From Chaenocephalus aceratus (taxonomy: Eukaryota; Chordata; Actinopteri; Perciformes; Channichthyidae), in NCBI GenBank assembly GCA_023974075.1, contig JAMFTG010000049.1:82501-146500 (forward strand): a stretch of DNA of 64,000 bases. The letters run 5' to 3'. The notes beneath the pieces are model-generated. The model was not told the origin of the DNA and ran no database searches. It worked only from the letters and a program-made list of their open reading frames with translations. Shown here piece after piece: positions 45,651 through 59,520 of this stretch; position 1 is the stretch's first letter, and every line of letters begins with the position of its first letter. A program made the position numbers and the translations under genes.

Positions 45651-46100
45651 AAGTTTATGATTAAACGTTATTTGTCATCGTTGGAGCCAGTATTTTGATT
45701 TGATAAGAAAGGCCACCTAATGGTGACGTCTGTAGTCAACGCACTATAAAGGACTACAATTCCCACGCCGCCTGCGCTGAAGCCACAGTGATGGGCAACC
45801 TGTTGGAGAGACGCCGTCGAGGAACAGTTTTAACCATACACGTACACAAATCGTACAAGTACCCTTTAAGTTATGAAGTTATAGAAGCCTTACCAAGAAG
45901 AAAGAATACCGTCGTTTGTTATTTGATTTGAGTTTTGCCTCTTTGTTTTGAATATTGTAAAGGCCTCTTCTCTTTGTTGCATGTGTAAAAGTTTGTTATT
46001 TTATTTTGAGCAAACACATCGCAACATCATCCAAACCATCGGAGGCCGAGTAACTCTTCAACTGTAAGTAATATAAAGGAAAGGAAACGAGTTAGAAGTG
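45651..46100. other. Unassigned, possible promoter or LTR
   Basis: cactataaaggactacaatt at 45741 looks like a TATA-type promoter and gtaagt at 46063 like a donor, but no frame or element was recognised. Confidence 0.3.
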
Positions 46101-47300
46101 TCTGTTTAGGCGTCTAGTGGCTTGATAGAAAAACAAGGAATGAAGCCACGACAATCTTTCTAGTCGGACCCATTAGAGCGTAAAAACTGTAGCTATAAGT
46201 ATCTGAAATAAATATGTACTGAAAGAATAACTGCATGCATTGTTTCTTATGCGCAATTACTTCATTCTGTCTTTGTGTTTTTCGTCCTGCATTTATTGGG
46301 CCCCCCTCAGAAGATAACTGGCCCCAGTCAGAATATAGCATGGTGATGCAGTTGGTCCTCTAACCTGTAGCCTTTGACCTGATGAGGCGTTCTCTGCCGG
46401 TTATAAAGGAGCCATGAAAACACAACAACTTCAGTCTAATACAAAAATAAATACATTTATGTCATCAAGTTTTTTTATTGAGCACATTTTAACAAGGCAT
46501 AAATAAATCAATAAGATATCGTGCAAAGGAAGCATCTTATAAAACTACTTTTAAATGCAGTAAAGAAAAAGCCAATACAAATTAAAACAAGATGAATTGT
46601 AATAAAAAAAGTTTGCCCTGCTCTCCTCTGTGTTTCAGTCCCGGTCTCTAAGCCCCGCCTCCAGCCCTGGTCTCCCTGATGGAGGGCTCCACCTGTCGGG
46701 GGGGTCCGGTGTAGCTCACCTGTGATATGTGACTTCAAACAACCAAAAAGAAACATCAAATGCAGGGACGCGGAAAGTCAGTCAGAGTTGGGGGTGCGGG
46801 TGGGGGTGCCTCGCAGCGGCGAAACTGTGGCGCTTACACTGCGTTTGCGCTTCAGACGAGGCTCCCTCCGCAGAACGAGGGGGGAGGGTCCGGTATAATA
46901 GCCTCACACTAAATGCAGTCAGTTGGTCTTTAGCAGCAGCTGGTGAGAGCAGCGCGTTCATCGGTGTTCGTTGTCATGCTGCCAGCTTGTTGACGGCCTG
47001 TGTGTTGATGGGACTTCTCATGCTCCTAAATGTTTCCTCTGCCTTTCTCCAGTTCTTAAACCGTGCTTTCACAAAACTCCCATCCCTGATCTTGCGCTGA
47101 CGAGCTTCTTTTCCAGAGCAGAGCAACAGAAGAAGCACACTGCATGATCCCTTTCTCTTATCGTGAAGCTTTTTAGAGACTGCTTACACTGAAATGCTAA
47201 CTCAAACACACTCACAATAAAACTTTTGTATTGATTTGATTAGTGAACTTTTTGGCGTTGCAGTTACAACTCTCCACCAGCAGGTGGGGGTGCTGCAGCC
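46101..47300. other. No gene recognised
   Basis: AT-rich to 46600, then GC-richer to 47110. A 123-codon plus frame (46729-47100) has no domain. An inverted ggtgggggtgctgcag / gccccctcagcacccccc pair near 47285-47320 looks like a small hairpin or hAT-type end. Confidence 0.3.
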
Positions 47301-48158
47301 CCCTCAGCACCCCCCCTTCCCACGTCCATGATCAAATGACTAAAGAAACATCAGAGAGAAGCTGAGTTACTGCAAGGAGAGGAGGAAGTACTGAAACATA
47401 CACAAAGCAACCACTTAGAAAGCAAAAGGACTGAAAGGGGATCAAAACAGACGACTTAGAACGATCACATGAATACAGAACAAGTGTTAAAAAGATGCAA
47501 AAAGACTGAAAGTAGATTTGGTGACGCAAACAAAGACACCCCCCCTCGCTTGGACCTTAAAACAGGAACCTAATCTTTAAATTCACACAATTCAAGTTGT
47601 ATATCTCTACAACTCCATCTCAGTGCCAAAGTCTGTCCCCTCCCAGAGACGTTGATCGCTTCTCAGGAAAGAAGAGTAATGATGAGAAGGAAGCAGACGT
47701 TGTGTCAGAGTGGAACATGTCCATGTTGCTGAGCAACAGACAGGAAGCAGGGGGCGGGTCTCTGACTCTGGACCCTCACACTCACATGTGTTAATATGTA
47801 ATCCACTACAATAGGCGAGTTGCATGGGATGACGTATTTCCATTTCCAGTTCATTGAGCGTGCGCTTGTAAACTTCCGGTATGCGGTAGAGCGGTAGAGG
47901 GGGTGGTGGCAACACTGGACTGTGACTGGACGAGAGATGGCAGAGGGAAGTGACGAGGCAGGAAGTTAAGTTGAAGGAGGACACTCTGATAGTGAGTAAA
48001 AGAGAGTTTGTACTGTTTATGGCAGAGAGGATCAACTGTTCAGCGCAGACTAAAGCCAATTTAATTGTCAAATGATCTGAAAAGTACCTTGATGTGAAAG
48101 GGATGCACTGGGGACACGTGAAAGATATCCTGAATGATGACGTCCAACAGCCTCAGAC
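47301..48158. other. No gene recognised; LINE 5' flank
   Basis: gacaggaagcagggggcggg with ctctggaccctcacactc (47738-47785) also occurs at 13928-13972. The last part may be the 5' UTR of the LINE. Confidence 0.35.
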
Positions 48159-50421
48159 ATGGACTGGATCATCCTGGTGGTGGTAATTGTACTGCAGTGG
48201 AATGCTAGAAGTTTAATTGCAAATGGACAAGAGTTCAACAAATATATTGACAACCTGGGAGAGAAACCTAAAGTTGCTTGTATTCAGGAAACATGGCTGA
48301 AAGCACAACTGGGTTTTATTGTGAAGGGATATCCTGCAGCTAGACGAGATAGGGACTCTGGCAGAGGGGGAGGAGTCAAACATTCATACAGAGTGGGATA
48401 AGTTACAAAGCTATGCATGTAGGTACAGATCATGAAGCAATAGTTATAGGGCATGGAATGATAGAGGACCTCTAGATATAGTGAATTATTATAATGTGGG
48501 GAATTAGATCAAAGTGTATTAGAGGATGCTGGGGGTTCACTGCAAGACAAAGTAATATGGTGTGGGGGTTTTAGCTCACATAGCTCGCTATGGGGAAGCA
48601 GGAGCACAGATGCAGATGGGGCAGTAGTTGAGGAATGTATAGATGACCTCGGGCTAGTGTGCATTAACACTGGAGAAGGAACACGATATAATTGCACGAA
48701 GAATATAGAAACAGTACTCGACATTTGTATCTAGTGCTTTAGCAGGTATAAGTACATGGAATGTGGTGAAGCATGCTACAGTGGGCAGCGATCATTATCC
48801 GGTAATGACTGAAGTTGGGACCAACATAAGGTTTGAAAAGGAAAGAAAAGTCCTCGATGGAAACTGGGAAAGGCTGATTGGGATGCCTTCCAAGCTGTAA
48901 GTACGAATAGATGTAAAACACTTCAAGAGGAAAATGATGATGATATAAATAAATGCAACGATGAGCTGGTTAAGGTTATCATTCATTCAGCTAAAGACAC
49001 AATTCCAGAAAGTGCAGGAGTTAGGCGCACCAAGGGTGTACCCTGGTGGAATGGTGAATGCAGTGAATCCATTAAAGACAGGAATAAAGCATTCAGGAAA
49101 CTCAAACAACTCCATTCTCAGGAAGCTTTGAATCAGGGTGAAAGGGCCCAGGCTGTAGTGAGGAGAACAATAAGAACGCAGAAACGCACTTTTTGGAGGC
49201 AATACTGCAATAGTATTGGAAGAGAGTACAGCTTGCAGGTGTTTGGGGCATGATTAGGAGAATGGGGGGAATTCTAAGGATTTATGAGTTGCCAGTTTTG
49301 AGCAGAGGGGACAAAATGGCTGTCTCAAAAGTAGGAAAGGCGGAACTTCTAGCTCAAACATTTAGGAAAGTTCATAGTTCAGATAACCTTACAGAGGAAG
49401 CCAGGCAGTGCAGAAATAATACACGAATGGAAAACCCGAGAATATTGGATAGAGTAGAAGCGTTAGGAGATCAGTTGGACCTGCATTTTATATGTTTGAG
49501 TTGAGAAGAGCAATTATTAGGGCTCGCCAAACCACTGCTGGGAAAGATGGTGTTTGTTACAAAACGCTGGAAACACATGACGGATAACTCTCTAGTCATT
49601 GTGTTGAGGTTGGTTAACAGGGTGTGGGATTCTGGCCAACTTCCTTCAGAGTGGAAACAAGCGATAATAGTGCCCATCCTGAAGCCAGGGAAAGACCCTT
49701 CAGATCCATCTAGCTCCAGGCCTGTTGCCCTGACATCTCATGTATGCAAAATCATGGAGAGAACGGTTACAGACAGGTTAACGTATATCTTAGAAAGTAA
49801 AGCTCTGTTGTCCCCATATCAAAGTGGGTTCCAGAGGGGTCGGGACACAATGGATTCTACATTGTGCTGAGAATCAGACATCAGGAAAGCACAGACCAAC
49901 AAGGAAGTAGTGACTGCAGTCTTCTTTGATGTTGAAAAGGCTTATGACATGCTCTGGAAGGAAGGACTACTAATCAAGTTCAAATCATTGGGAATTGGTG
50001 GTGAAGCATATAATTGGGTTATGAATGTTTTACTGGACAGGAAAATACAAGTAAGAGTAGGTGCAGAATATTCAGGTGTTTATGCTGTGGAAATGGTACT
50101 CCGCAAGGCAGTGTGTGTGGTCCGCTGCTGTTCAATATAATGATGCATGACGTCTTTAATCAGATGATGGGGCTTTGTGGGCAAAAGGCCGCAATGTAGC
50201 ACATGTTGGAAAGAGAATACAAGCTGCAATAGTTGAAGTGGAGAAATGGACAAATAAATGGGGATTCAAACTGCCAGTAGCTAAGACGCAGGTCATTTGT
50301 TTTACAAAACGGCATAACATTGCTCCTATATCGTTAAAATGGTATGAGCAGCCTCTTGAACAGGTTAATACAATAAGACTTCTTGGTGTTGGTTTGACGG
50401 AAAGCTAACATGGAGCAGTCC

Positions 50422-53400
50422 AACCCTGTCTCCTAAATATTACGTTCCCACAGAACTAAACTGCATTCTCAATTACGTTAAGCAAGAAACGTATTTTCTC
50501 CCACGTTACGTTCGTTTTGAACGTATCTCAAATACGTTTATTTTCTACATATCTTCTAGAAACATATTTTCTCCCACATTACGTTTGTTATGAACGTATC
50601 TGAAATACGTTTATTTTCTACTTATTGTCTTGCTTATAATAATGATAATAGTCATTTATAAATATCATTTTAGAGCACACATTTTAAATCAGTGGCGAGG
50701 CTGTAATTTTGCCAGCTGTTCCTCTCATGAGCGAGGCAGAAAATAATAGTTTTTAACATGCCAAAAAGCTGCTGTGTCGTTTATTGCACCTCAAACATTA
50801 AAACAAATCCAGTTACGTGTTTCTGTACTTCCTCTAAGAAGAAAGGACAGTAACACAAGATCTCTGTGACGCCAGATGTGGTGTTGTTAATGCGATATGT
50901 TATCCGAAAAACATTTCAGTTTAGGATGGCCGAAGACACTACACTACCCATAATCCCCAGCTATCGTTTGGGACTACAGTCCCGTCGGCAAACCCCGTGA
51001 TTAATCTTCAAGCTCTGTGATTGGATGTTGGAGTGGCAGTGCGCCAAGGTTACGCCGAGCGTCAAGCTCTTTGAAATGGAACGAAACCACGGCAGACTAT
51101 TCAAAACTGGACTCGAACACCCCCCCAGAACTACACATGCTGGCTATTGTGTTTCGCAACATGTTCTCTATGGCACATCTCTACTGGGAATTGTAGTTTT
51201 AAAAGACGTTTTCGTTTTTCCAAATATTAGAAGTTGACAGTATTAAACTGTGTACAGCCCTGGAGGTTTAGGCGATAGGAAACACATTGGTGTGTACACA
51301 TTTAAAACATGTAATTACTAAATGGGTGAAAATCGCTTGTATCCATAATGGGCAGCATTAATATATATTCTACTCCACTACAATTCAGAGGTCAACCTGG
51401 TATTTTTACTCCACTACATTTACTTTAGTTACTTTGCAGATTCTGATTAATGATGTGAAATATAAACAACCTTTAAATCAGACTTTAGTTACACCTGAGT
51501 AAAATTCAGGGAAGGTGATTGTCAAGTGCCAACAATCAGGAGAGATGTTTGATAGTTGGTGCTTGAGAAGACTAAACATTTATCTGCAGATCCCTATAAA
51601 GTATATTCATTACTCGTTATTCTCTACTAATAGTTAATTACAAGACATCTATCAATATGTGTGTACCTCCACCATTAAACTGTCAAATTATGCACATTTC
51701 TTATACTATCTACAACATACATAAGAGTATAATTAATGTGTATAATATCAGTTAAAATAAGTGCTTCAACATAGTTAACATTGCAGGAAAGCAATACATT
51801 AGACGTTAATTACTTTGTCAAGCTTAATATTTGTCTGTAGATAGATACCCCCAAAGCTTTTTTCTTATTTGAAAGAAGACCTTAACCTAAAGTATTATTT
51901 AATGTTTAAATAGAGGTTAATTAGTTTGTCTGTTTTGCACATCCTCCTATTAATATCTTTGTACATCGTGCACTAAACTGTTTTATTGTAGAGATCACTT
52001 ACAGTATCTTCTTGATTTTTTATATTCTATATTTCTATCACAGACCTTCTACTTTCCCCCTATGAAAGTATGTAGCCTACTCTTAATATTTTGTTCATCA
52101 AATAACATTATTCAACAAAAATAACATTATTCAACAAAAATAATTCAATAACATGCTTTAACCACTAGGCGGTGCACACAAGGTACACACAGCATACTAA
52201 TAATAACTTTGTATTAGGACACTTATGTATGTATAACATCTGAAGATGTGTAGTTTTATTCATGTTTTTACATAATTTTACAGGATATTGCTATACTATT
52301 TCTCATGCTTTACTTCACATTAATATCTGATTTGTAAAACATCACAGACAGAAAGGCATATCCGTCATTTAATGGTAAGCTATTGAAATTGTGATTCCAT
52401 AGATGTGTCTCCCATCACCCAAATTCCCTGACTATGCTCTCAACTCAGTATTTACATTCTTATATTCAAAGAAAATCAGTCCTTCTCTATCAGCTGTGCA
52501 CCGTTATGGTATAAATGTAACCTATCTACCAATTGGATCAAATATAAAAGTCAGCCGAATTAGTATTGATACTGCAAGGAGACGTATTTTGTGAAAAGAA
52601 ATGATCAACGAGCTTCAAGCTGAGGATCTTGGGTAATCTGTTCAGTGGGTTTGTGTGTATCCTCAAAATGTCCCTTATAGGCCTACGTCTGTTTCCGGTG
52701 ACTTTATTTACGGCTAAAAAGCCCAAGATTATAGAATTAAACGAATAAATAAAAAGGAAAAAAAGATTTTCAAAAATACAGATTTCAGTATTTTGAGGCT
52801 CTGAGCCCCATTTCTTTTCCTCACAGACGGGAAAAAAAGTCCGACATTATACGATTTAAAATAAAAACATAAAACACTGGCATGTAATTTACGTTAGAAT
52901 AAATAGAATGGTTTTGAATAATAGATGAGAGTAAAATCTACTTCACTTTACAGCCCCACCCACTTTTGGGGAAACCAACGCTGTCATTTGAACGGCGATC
53001 AAGCCTGAAGCCACAGAGCTCTTCTGTTACCTTCCTTTCTTCTTAGAGGAAGTTCAGAAACACGTAACTCTGGATTTGTTTTATTGTTTGAGGTGCAATA
53101 AACAACACAGCAGTTTTTTTGGCATTATCAAACTATTATTTTCTGCCTCGCTCATGAGAGTAACAGCTGGCGAAATTACAGCCTCGCCTTCTGATTTCAA
53201 ATGTGTGCTCTAAAATGATATTTATAAATAACGATTATCATTATTATAAGCAAGACAATAAATGGCAAAGATATGTAGGAAATAAACGTATTTAAGATAC
53301 GTTTATAAAAAACGTAACGTGGAAGAAAATATGCTTCTAGAAGATATGTAGAAAATAAACGTATTTGAGATACGTTCATAACGAACGTAACGTAGGAGAA

Positions 53401-53474
53401 AATACGTTTCTTGCTAAACGTAATTGAGAATGCAGTTTAGTTCTGTGGGAACGTAATTTTTAGGAGACAGGGTT
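50422..53474. mobile_element. 3.05-kb DNA transposon with ~455-bp TIRs
   Basis: Termini AACCCTGTCTCCTAA and its inverse. Terminal inverted repeats run about 455 bp (50422-50880 and 53015-53474), with internal acgtatttgagatacg-like repeats. gagcagtc flanks both sides (50413-50420, 53475-53482); a ninth base differs. Removing the element restores the LINE codons LTWSSHI across the site. Long TIRs with 8-9 bp target duplication suggest a MULE-like element; hAT is the alternative. No transposase frame is visible, so it is non-autonomous. The interior (52490-52850) is shared with 11860-12490. Confidence 0.85.
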
Positions 53475-54703
53475 GAGCAGTCATATAGGAAAAGATCAAA
53501 ATAAATGTAAAAAGGTCAACAATGTACTTCGGTGTTTGGTGGGGCAGGAGGGGGGAGCGAGTAGGTCATCACCTCTGAATATATATTGGGCGCTCATGAG
53601 ACCTGTATTCGATGATGGGTGTGTAGCGTTCATGGCAGCAGCAGAATCTAACCTTAAAGAGCTGGATGTCCTACAAGCTCAGGCCCTGAGGATATGCAGT
53701 GGCTTTCAAAACATCTCCAGTATCAGCAATGCAGGTGGAAATGGGAGAAATGCCTTTAAGGATAAGAAGAGTGAAGTTAATGTTGCATTCTGGGTAAACC
53801 TTCAGGGGCACAGTGATAGTCATCCTGCGGAAAGTATCTTGAAAGACTGCTGGGAGCACAATGAGTCACATTTAACAAGTGCTGGATGGATTGGCGATGT
53901 TAAAGCAGCAAGTATAGCTTTGAATCAAATACAGTATTGCCCCACAGCTCCAATCTGGTCCATCCACCCTGGTTGTTCCCATTGCCAAGTGCAGACCTCA
54001 ATGTACGAGAGGAGTTAAAGGAAAAGAAAGAACTACCAGTATGGCGCATAGTCCAGAATCACTTTGCAAGATATCACTCAGACTCAACAATCATATTTAC
54101 AGATGGCTCCAAAGATCCAGAGGCAGGGCGTGCAGGGGCAGCAGTGTATACCCCAGTGAGTAATACACATATAGAGAAAAGGGCAACAGACCATGTGTCA
54201 GTATACACCACAGAGCTGTTGGCATTGGTGCTGTCATTGAAATGGATAGAGGAGAAAGAAATACATAACAGTGGAATTGCATCTGACAGCTTTTCAGCGT
54301 TATCGAGTATACGATCAGGCAGATCTTCATCTGGAACGGACATAATAAATGAAATATTTCTAATTTGATATCAAATGCAAATCAAAGGCATAGCAACTCG
54401 TTTCCTCTGGTTCCTGCTCATGTTGGTGTGGAGGGTAATGAACAGGTGGATATTCTGGCCAAACGAACACTCAGAAGTATGAACATAGACATAGAAGTTC
54501 CACTCAGCAAAGCAGAGGTTCAAACGTTCATTCAGAAATATGCACAAACAACATGGCAAGAATCATTGGGACCTGAGTGATCAGTGGTGTAGTGGGGATT
54601 TTTTTACTGGGGGGACGCTATTTTAATTAGATCCAAACAATGCCACACAAGTGCGCACGCGCGCAGTGCACTCACAAAACGGGCAGACACAGAAACTACC
54701 GGG

Positions 54704-54966
54704 CTGCAGTCGGATAGTTTAAAAATCAGCTCCTAAGTTCTAACCCTATCGTCTATTCCTCTCCTCTGAGTGAAACGTCACGGGGTTAAGGGATAGTGGA
54801 TAGGAGAATTCAAAAGGACTTAGGAGAAGAGACTGCGGTACTTTAGAAAATCCGAATGCACTTTCCTATCCACTATCCCTTAACCCCGTGACGTTTCACT
54901 CAGAGGTCAAGGAATAGGAGATAGGGTTAGAACTTAGGAGCTGATTTTTAAACTATCCGAACGCAA
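54704..54966. mobile_element. MITE with ~105-bp inverted arms
   Basis: cggatagtttaaaaatcagc through ggatagtggatagga on the left (about 54710-54808) recurs inverted at 54866-54961 around a ~55-bp centre. It is nested in the hAT element. Target duplication is unclear. Confidence 0.85.
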
Positions 54967-55025
54967 CCACGGTATGCTTAATCCTAGTACTTACAGTACT
55001 GCAAAAAGCAGATGGCGCTGCGCTC

Positions 55026-55130
<105 letters not shown>

Positions 55131-55212
55131 TCAAAACCATGGACACACTGGCACATAAATTACATAAACAATATATAGGCCTACATTACATAAACTACAG
55201 TATTGCAACTAA

Positions 55213-55328
<116 letters not shown>

Positions 55329-55865
55329 AAGTGGGGGTACAGCGTACCACCGCGTCCAACGCCCACTAAACCACTGTTAGTGATACAGGAAGACATATTT
55401 ATCAAATTCAAAGGTATGTGGGGTTTGAAAGAAGGGAGGAAAATGTCAGTTCTGGGATGAGAATAGGTCATACAGGTCTCAATCATACTTTAAGTATAAT
55501 AGGAAAGCATCCAACCGGAAAGTGTGTACACTGCAGCCAGCCAGAAACTGCTGAGCATGTTTTACTGCTTTGCAGGAAATATAGTACTCAGAGAAATGTG
55601 CTTTTCCAGACACTGAAGAAAGCAACATTCCATGACTTGTCGCTATCAGGGCTGTTAGGGAAAACATCAGGCAATATATATTGTGAGATTATTACGTTTC
55701 TAAGAGAAATTGATACATTTAAAATAATCTAGAGTTTTGGTTCTTTGTTTTGTTTCTTGTTTTCTGCATAGTCTCTTGTCCACACTCCAGTCCAGTTGGT
55801 GGCGGTAATGCACCTACAAGTTGGTTTGCCAACCGCCAATAAACACGAGAGAAGAAGAAGGAGGA

Positions 55866-55891
55866 GGAGAAAGAGAAAGAGAAACGAAGAG
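55866..55891 (+). other. Zinc-finger gene copy C, candidate leader exon
   Basis: Purine-rich, ending gaagag before donor gtgagt at 55892. It lies directly after the LINE tail, whose gaagaagaag may contribute to the exon. Confidence 0.4.
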
Positions 55892-57069
55892 GTGAGTGGA
55901 TTAAACACCTGCAGAGGTTTCATTAAGTGTATTTACACCTCTTAGCTTACAGTTAATCACGAATCAGAAGTTATCCTATTTAACACAACAGTCTCAAACT
56001 ATCTTTAAATAAAGGCGAACAGCTACAATAATTCCAGTTCGGCTCTGGGGAGTAACAGTTGATTTGTAATGCTCAGCTGACTTTATGTTAGTTATTTATT
56101 ACACCAGTTGTCTTTAAGACGGTGTGAGTTGTTGTGTTGGTGCTCTTTACCATAGATATGGGTTTAAATGTATGCTAACTAGCTAATTAGCATCGCCATT
56201 CACCACGACGTAGCATTTTTCCCATTGAAATGAATGCGGTTCTTCAGTTAGCTGCTAACGCTAAGCTAAGCGACGGTTTAGCTCATTAGATAAATAGATA
56301 TACTTTATTTAAATAATGATTTATCTTAAACTGGGAAATGATTGTGTCCCAGCAGAAGTGTTTTCAGGCATTACACGAGTTAAACATATTTAAAAGATGC
56401 AATAAGATAATAAAAATGAAGCATTAGCAGCAAGTATACACACAGGACACATATCACTAGAGTATCTAAAGAATACACAATATACAGAAAATACTGTATA
56501 CATGGAGTACACTAAACAGTCTCACTAGCTAATGTTTGCTGCCTGTGTTAACTTAGTGATAGTTTCACACGGATAGCGTTATAACCGTGGTTCAAACATC
56601 CATTAATGTCACTTTCTATGTGAATAAAGTCATTTTAATGAAATAAAAGTGAACTAACTGTGAGCTGTAAGTTAGAATGTAAGTTGCTACACAGATTATG
56701 ATGAATTATATCTAAATATTTGTATTATATTAATAATAATGTACACAGAAAACCAACTTGTTATCGTAATGGTTAAAGTCATGTGCATGTAACGTTAATA
56801 ACTATCTGACCTTTCTACCATGTTCTCCTCTGCTTAGCATCACATGGACCAAATGGATCCATTTGGACCATGTTTACGTCACAGCAGCAGAGATGAGACA
56901 AGGCACTGCACGTGGTGTGATAAAACACTACATAGAAGCATCCAGAAATAGAACATATCATTGAATAAACTCTTTGAATTCCTCCTCTTCACTGCTGACA
57001 GTTTATGATGAATGATATCTAAATATTTGTATTATATTAATAATGAAGCAGCTCTGTGGTCTTCATCAG
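55892..57069. other. Intron 1 of zinc-finger copy C
   Basis: Similar to copies A and B. It includes a ~300-bp block (56740-57030) bounded by a repeated gatgaat-atctaaatatttgt sequence; the block is absent from A and partial in B. Confidence 0.5.
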
Positions 57070-57077
57070 GACAGCTG

Positions 57078-57119
57078 ATGAGCAGCATGGAGGAGAAGAA
57101 GGAGGCCCCTGGAGCTCAG
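57078..57119 (+). CDS. Zinc-finger gene copy C, coding exon 1
   Basis: Third MSSMEEKKEAPGAQ exon, with the same acceptor and donor as in A and B. No finger exon follows within the remaining 6.9 kb. In A the gap is 9.9 kb, so the partner exon may lie beyond the window edge, or copy C may be truncated. Confidence 0.55.
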
Positions 57120-57770
57120 GTCAGTGTGCACTTCATCACAAGATATTCCTAATTCCAGCGTTTCCGCCAGGCGGGCGTCTTGCCTTCATTTGACGCCCTT
57201 ATTCAGCTCGGAGCGCCATCTACTAGGGGTGTGACGCAGGGCTCGACATTAAGGACTGCCCGATGGCCCGGGGCCGTCTAGTATCTAGCTCGGGCAAGGA
57301 AGCCTCACCTGCTGGGTGCCCCATCGGGCAATCTATCATGCCAGTATCATGCAGCTCGCGGATCCAGTAATGAGGGACCCGACAGTGAAACTAAACATAT
57401 CTATAACTAGTTACGGTAGTTTGAGAGGTCATTAAAATAGCTACGTGTGATATCCTAACCTGAAGTGTGTGTTTTGTCCGCTCACCGCTGCGGCTGATCT
57501 CTCTCTCCCGTCAGATCAGACTTCACTCGCGTTTATGTCCATATCGATCAGATGCAGCTAGTTCTAGCTAATGATAGACTACCTGCTTATTAAAAGACAC
57601 CTGAACAATAAGTGTTGCTATGCAACCGGGTGAGGCCGCAAAGTATAGCGCAGCATTATGCATGTGTTTACATGCCCACCGGAACCCCGAGGCATTACCA
57701 ACAGATCAACGCACAATCAACCCATCCAGGACATCTCTTTCTCCACATTACGTGTTAGACATTAGAGTTG
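57120..57770. other. Intron segment as in copy A
   Basis: Near-identical to 18899-19550, including the CTCF-like gagcgccatctactagg at 57211. Confidence 0.5.
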
Positions 57771-58050
57771 ACTCTTCTTGTCTGTCACATCCTCTTCTTG
57801 TCTGTCACATACTCTTCTTGTCTGTCACATACTCTTCTTGTCTGTCACATACTCTTCTTGTCTGTCACATCCTCTTCTTGTCTGTCACATCCTCTTCTTG
57901 TCTGTCACATCCTCTTCTTGTCTGTCACATACTCTTCTTGTCTGTCACATCCTCTTCTTGTCTGTCACATCCTCTTCTTGTCTGTCACATCCTCTTCTTG
58001 TCTGTCACATCCTCTTCTTGTCTGTCACATCCTCTTCTTGTCTGTCACAT
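57771..58050. repeat. 20-bp minisatellite, copy C, 14 units
   Basis: Same unit and flanks as 19551-19911. Confidence 0.95.
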
Positions 58051-58196
58051 TAGTGGAGCAACTGAAGCGGTATTGCGCTAAAGGGAAATTATTTTGACCG
58101 AAGAGATTTAGGTTTGCCGGCTAACGGGAACTCTGACGTAGAGAGCACCGATCAAACTATTAAGAGTGAATATCGGCCGTAATGACCGGCGGGGCT

Positions 58197-58219
58197 CCCC
58201 CCCCCCCCCCCCCCCCCCC
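58197..58219. repeat. Poly-C run (23 bases)
   Basis: Paralogous to 20056-20082 (27 bases). Confidence 0.9.
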
Positions 58220-58633
58220 TGCATAAATAAAGCAGCTGTATCCGCCACACAGGAAACACATATTTAAAACGGTTTTGCCTGCAGTTTTTGTGCACAAGCA
58301 TTCATCAAGGGTTCGGAAAGTGGCGCTGTCCTGAGAGTGGAGGTGTCCTGACTAGTGTTGCACGGTCTACCGATACTTGAAAGGTACCGCGATACTCTGC
58401 CGTTAAAAACGGTACGATTCCTCCGTTTCATTAGTATCGGTACTTTAAGAATGATGGGGAAAAGTACTCCTGTGAAAAAGCGCCGTTTTATTAAGAGCCG
58501 TGTGTTCAGCGCTCTGCTTCCACTCCCTGCAGCGTGCTGCAGTCCCTCCCTCTCAAGCACGCTCCAAGTCCCTCCCCTCTCTCGTGCACGCGGCCACGCG
58601 CTAGCTGCCAGAGCATGTGAGAAAACGAGAAGC

Positions 58634-58705
58634 ATGGCTGCAAGTGGGAGTGCAACTGCCGCTGCGCCTCGGCTTGTTGACAAAAAAGACGCCAGAAGTC
58701 TGTGA
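58634..58705 (+). pseudogene. hAT transposase N-terminal stub
   Basis: MAASGSATAAAPRLVDKKDA then RSL stop. The LVDKK-A pattern resembles the start of BED-type hAT transposases (compare IPKKGATS at 38213). 23 codons only; present also at 20494. Confidence 0.35.
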
Positions 58706-59224
58706 ACGGGCCGTTCAGGTGTTCAGAGCAGAGCGTGATGTGCACTGAAAAGTTTTTCTGTCGCAATATTATCGTTGAGCAAACTTAACTAGCAAACTAG
58801 CATCACTATCTGCTAACGTTAGCTTTAGCCTTCGTTTTCTATTAGTTTTTTCCATAGGCTATAAACGGAGGGTATAAGTATATACTGAGTAAGTAGAAGT
58901 ACCAGGTCTTGTACTTGAGTTAAAGTAGAAGTACCAGAATGTAGGAACAATCCTGCAATCAAAATGTTCCTCAAATAAAAGTACAAAAGTATTATCTTCA
59001 AAATATAGTTAAAGTAGGGACAGTAAAAGTAGAAGTACTCAGAGTGTAGGAATACTCTGTTACAGTAAAAGTACTGCATTCAAAATGTTCCTCAAGTAAA
59101 AGTATTAAAGTAGCGACAGTAAATATAGTGAAAGACAGTGAAAGTAGTCGTTGTGCAGATTGGTCCATTTCAGAATAATATATATATATGTTTTATAATG
59201 ATTGATCATGAAAGTGTTCTCAAA

Positions 59225-59520
59225 GCTGGTGAAGGTGCAGCTAGTCTGAAGTACTTTGTAGACTGCAGGGTAGCTGGTGGAGGAGCAGCTAGTCTGAAGT
59301 ACTTTGTAGACTGCAGGGTAGCTGGTGAAGGTGCAGCTAGTCTGGAGTACTTTGTAGACTGCAGGGTAGCTGGTGGAGGTGCAGCTAGTCTGAAGTACTT
59401 TGTAGACTGCAGGGTAGCTGGTGAAAGGTGCAGCTAGTCTGAAGTACTTTGTAGACTGCAGGGTAGCTGGTGGAAGGTGCAGCTAGTCTGAAGTACTTTG
59501 TAGACTGCAGGGTAGCTGGT
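59225..59520. repeat. 48-bp minisatellite, copy C, about 6 units
   Basis: Same unit as 21119-22417. Single-base insertions (gaaaggtg near 59423 and 59472) break the frame. Confidence 0.92.

Noticed and set aside
46729..47100. 123-codon plus-strand frame as a gene
   Set aside because: No recognisable domain, no splice or promoter context, and surrounding sequence looks like transposon debris.
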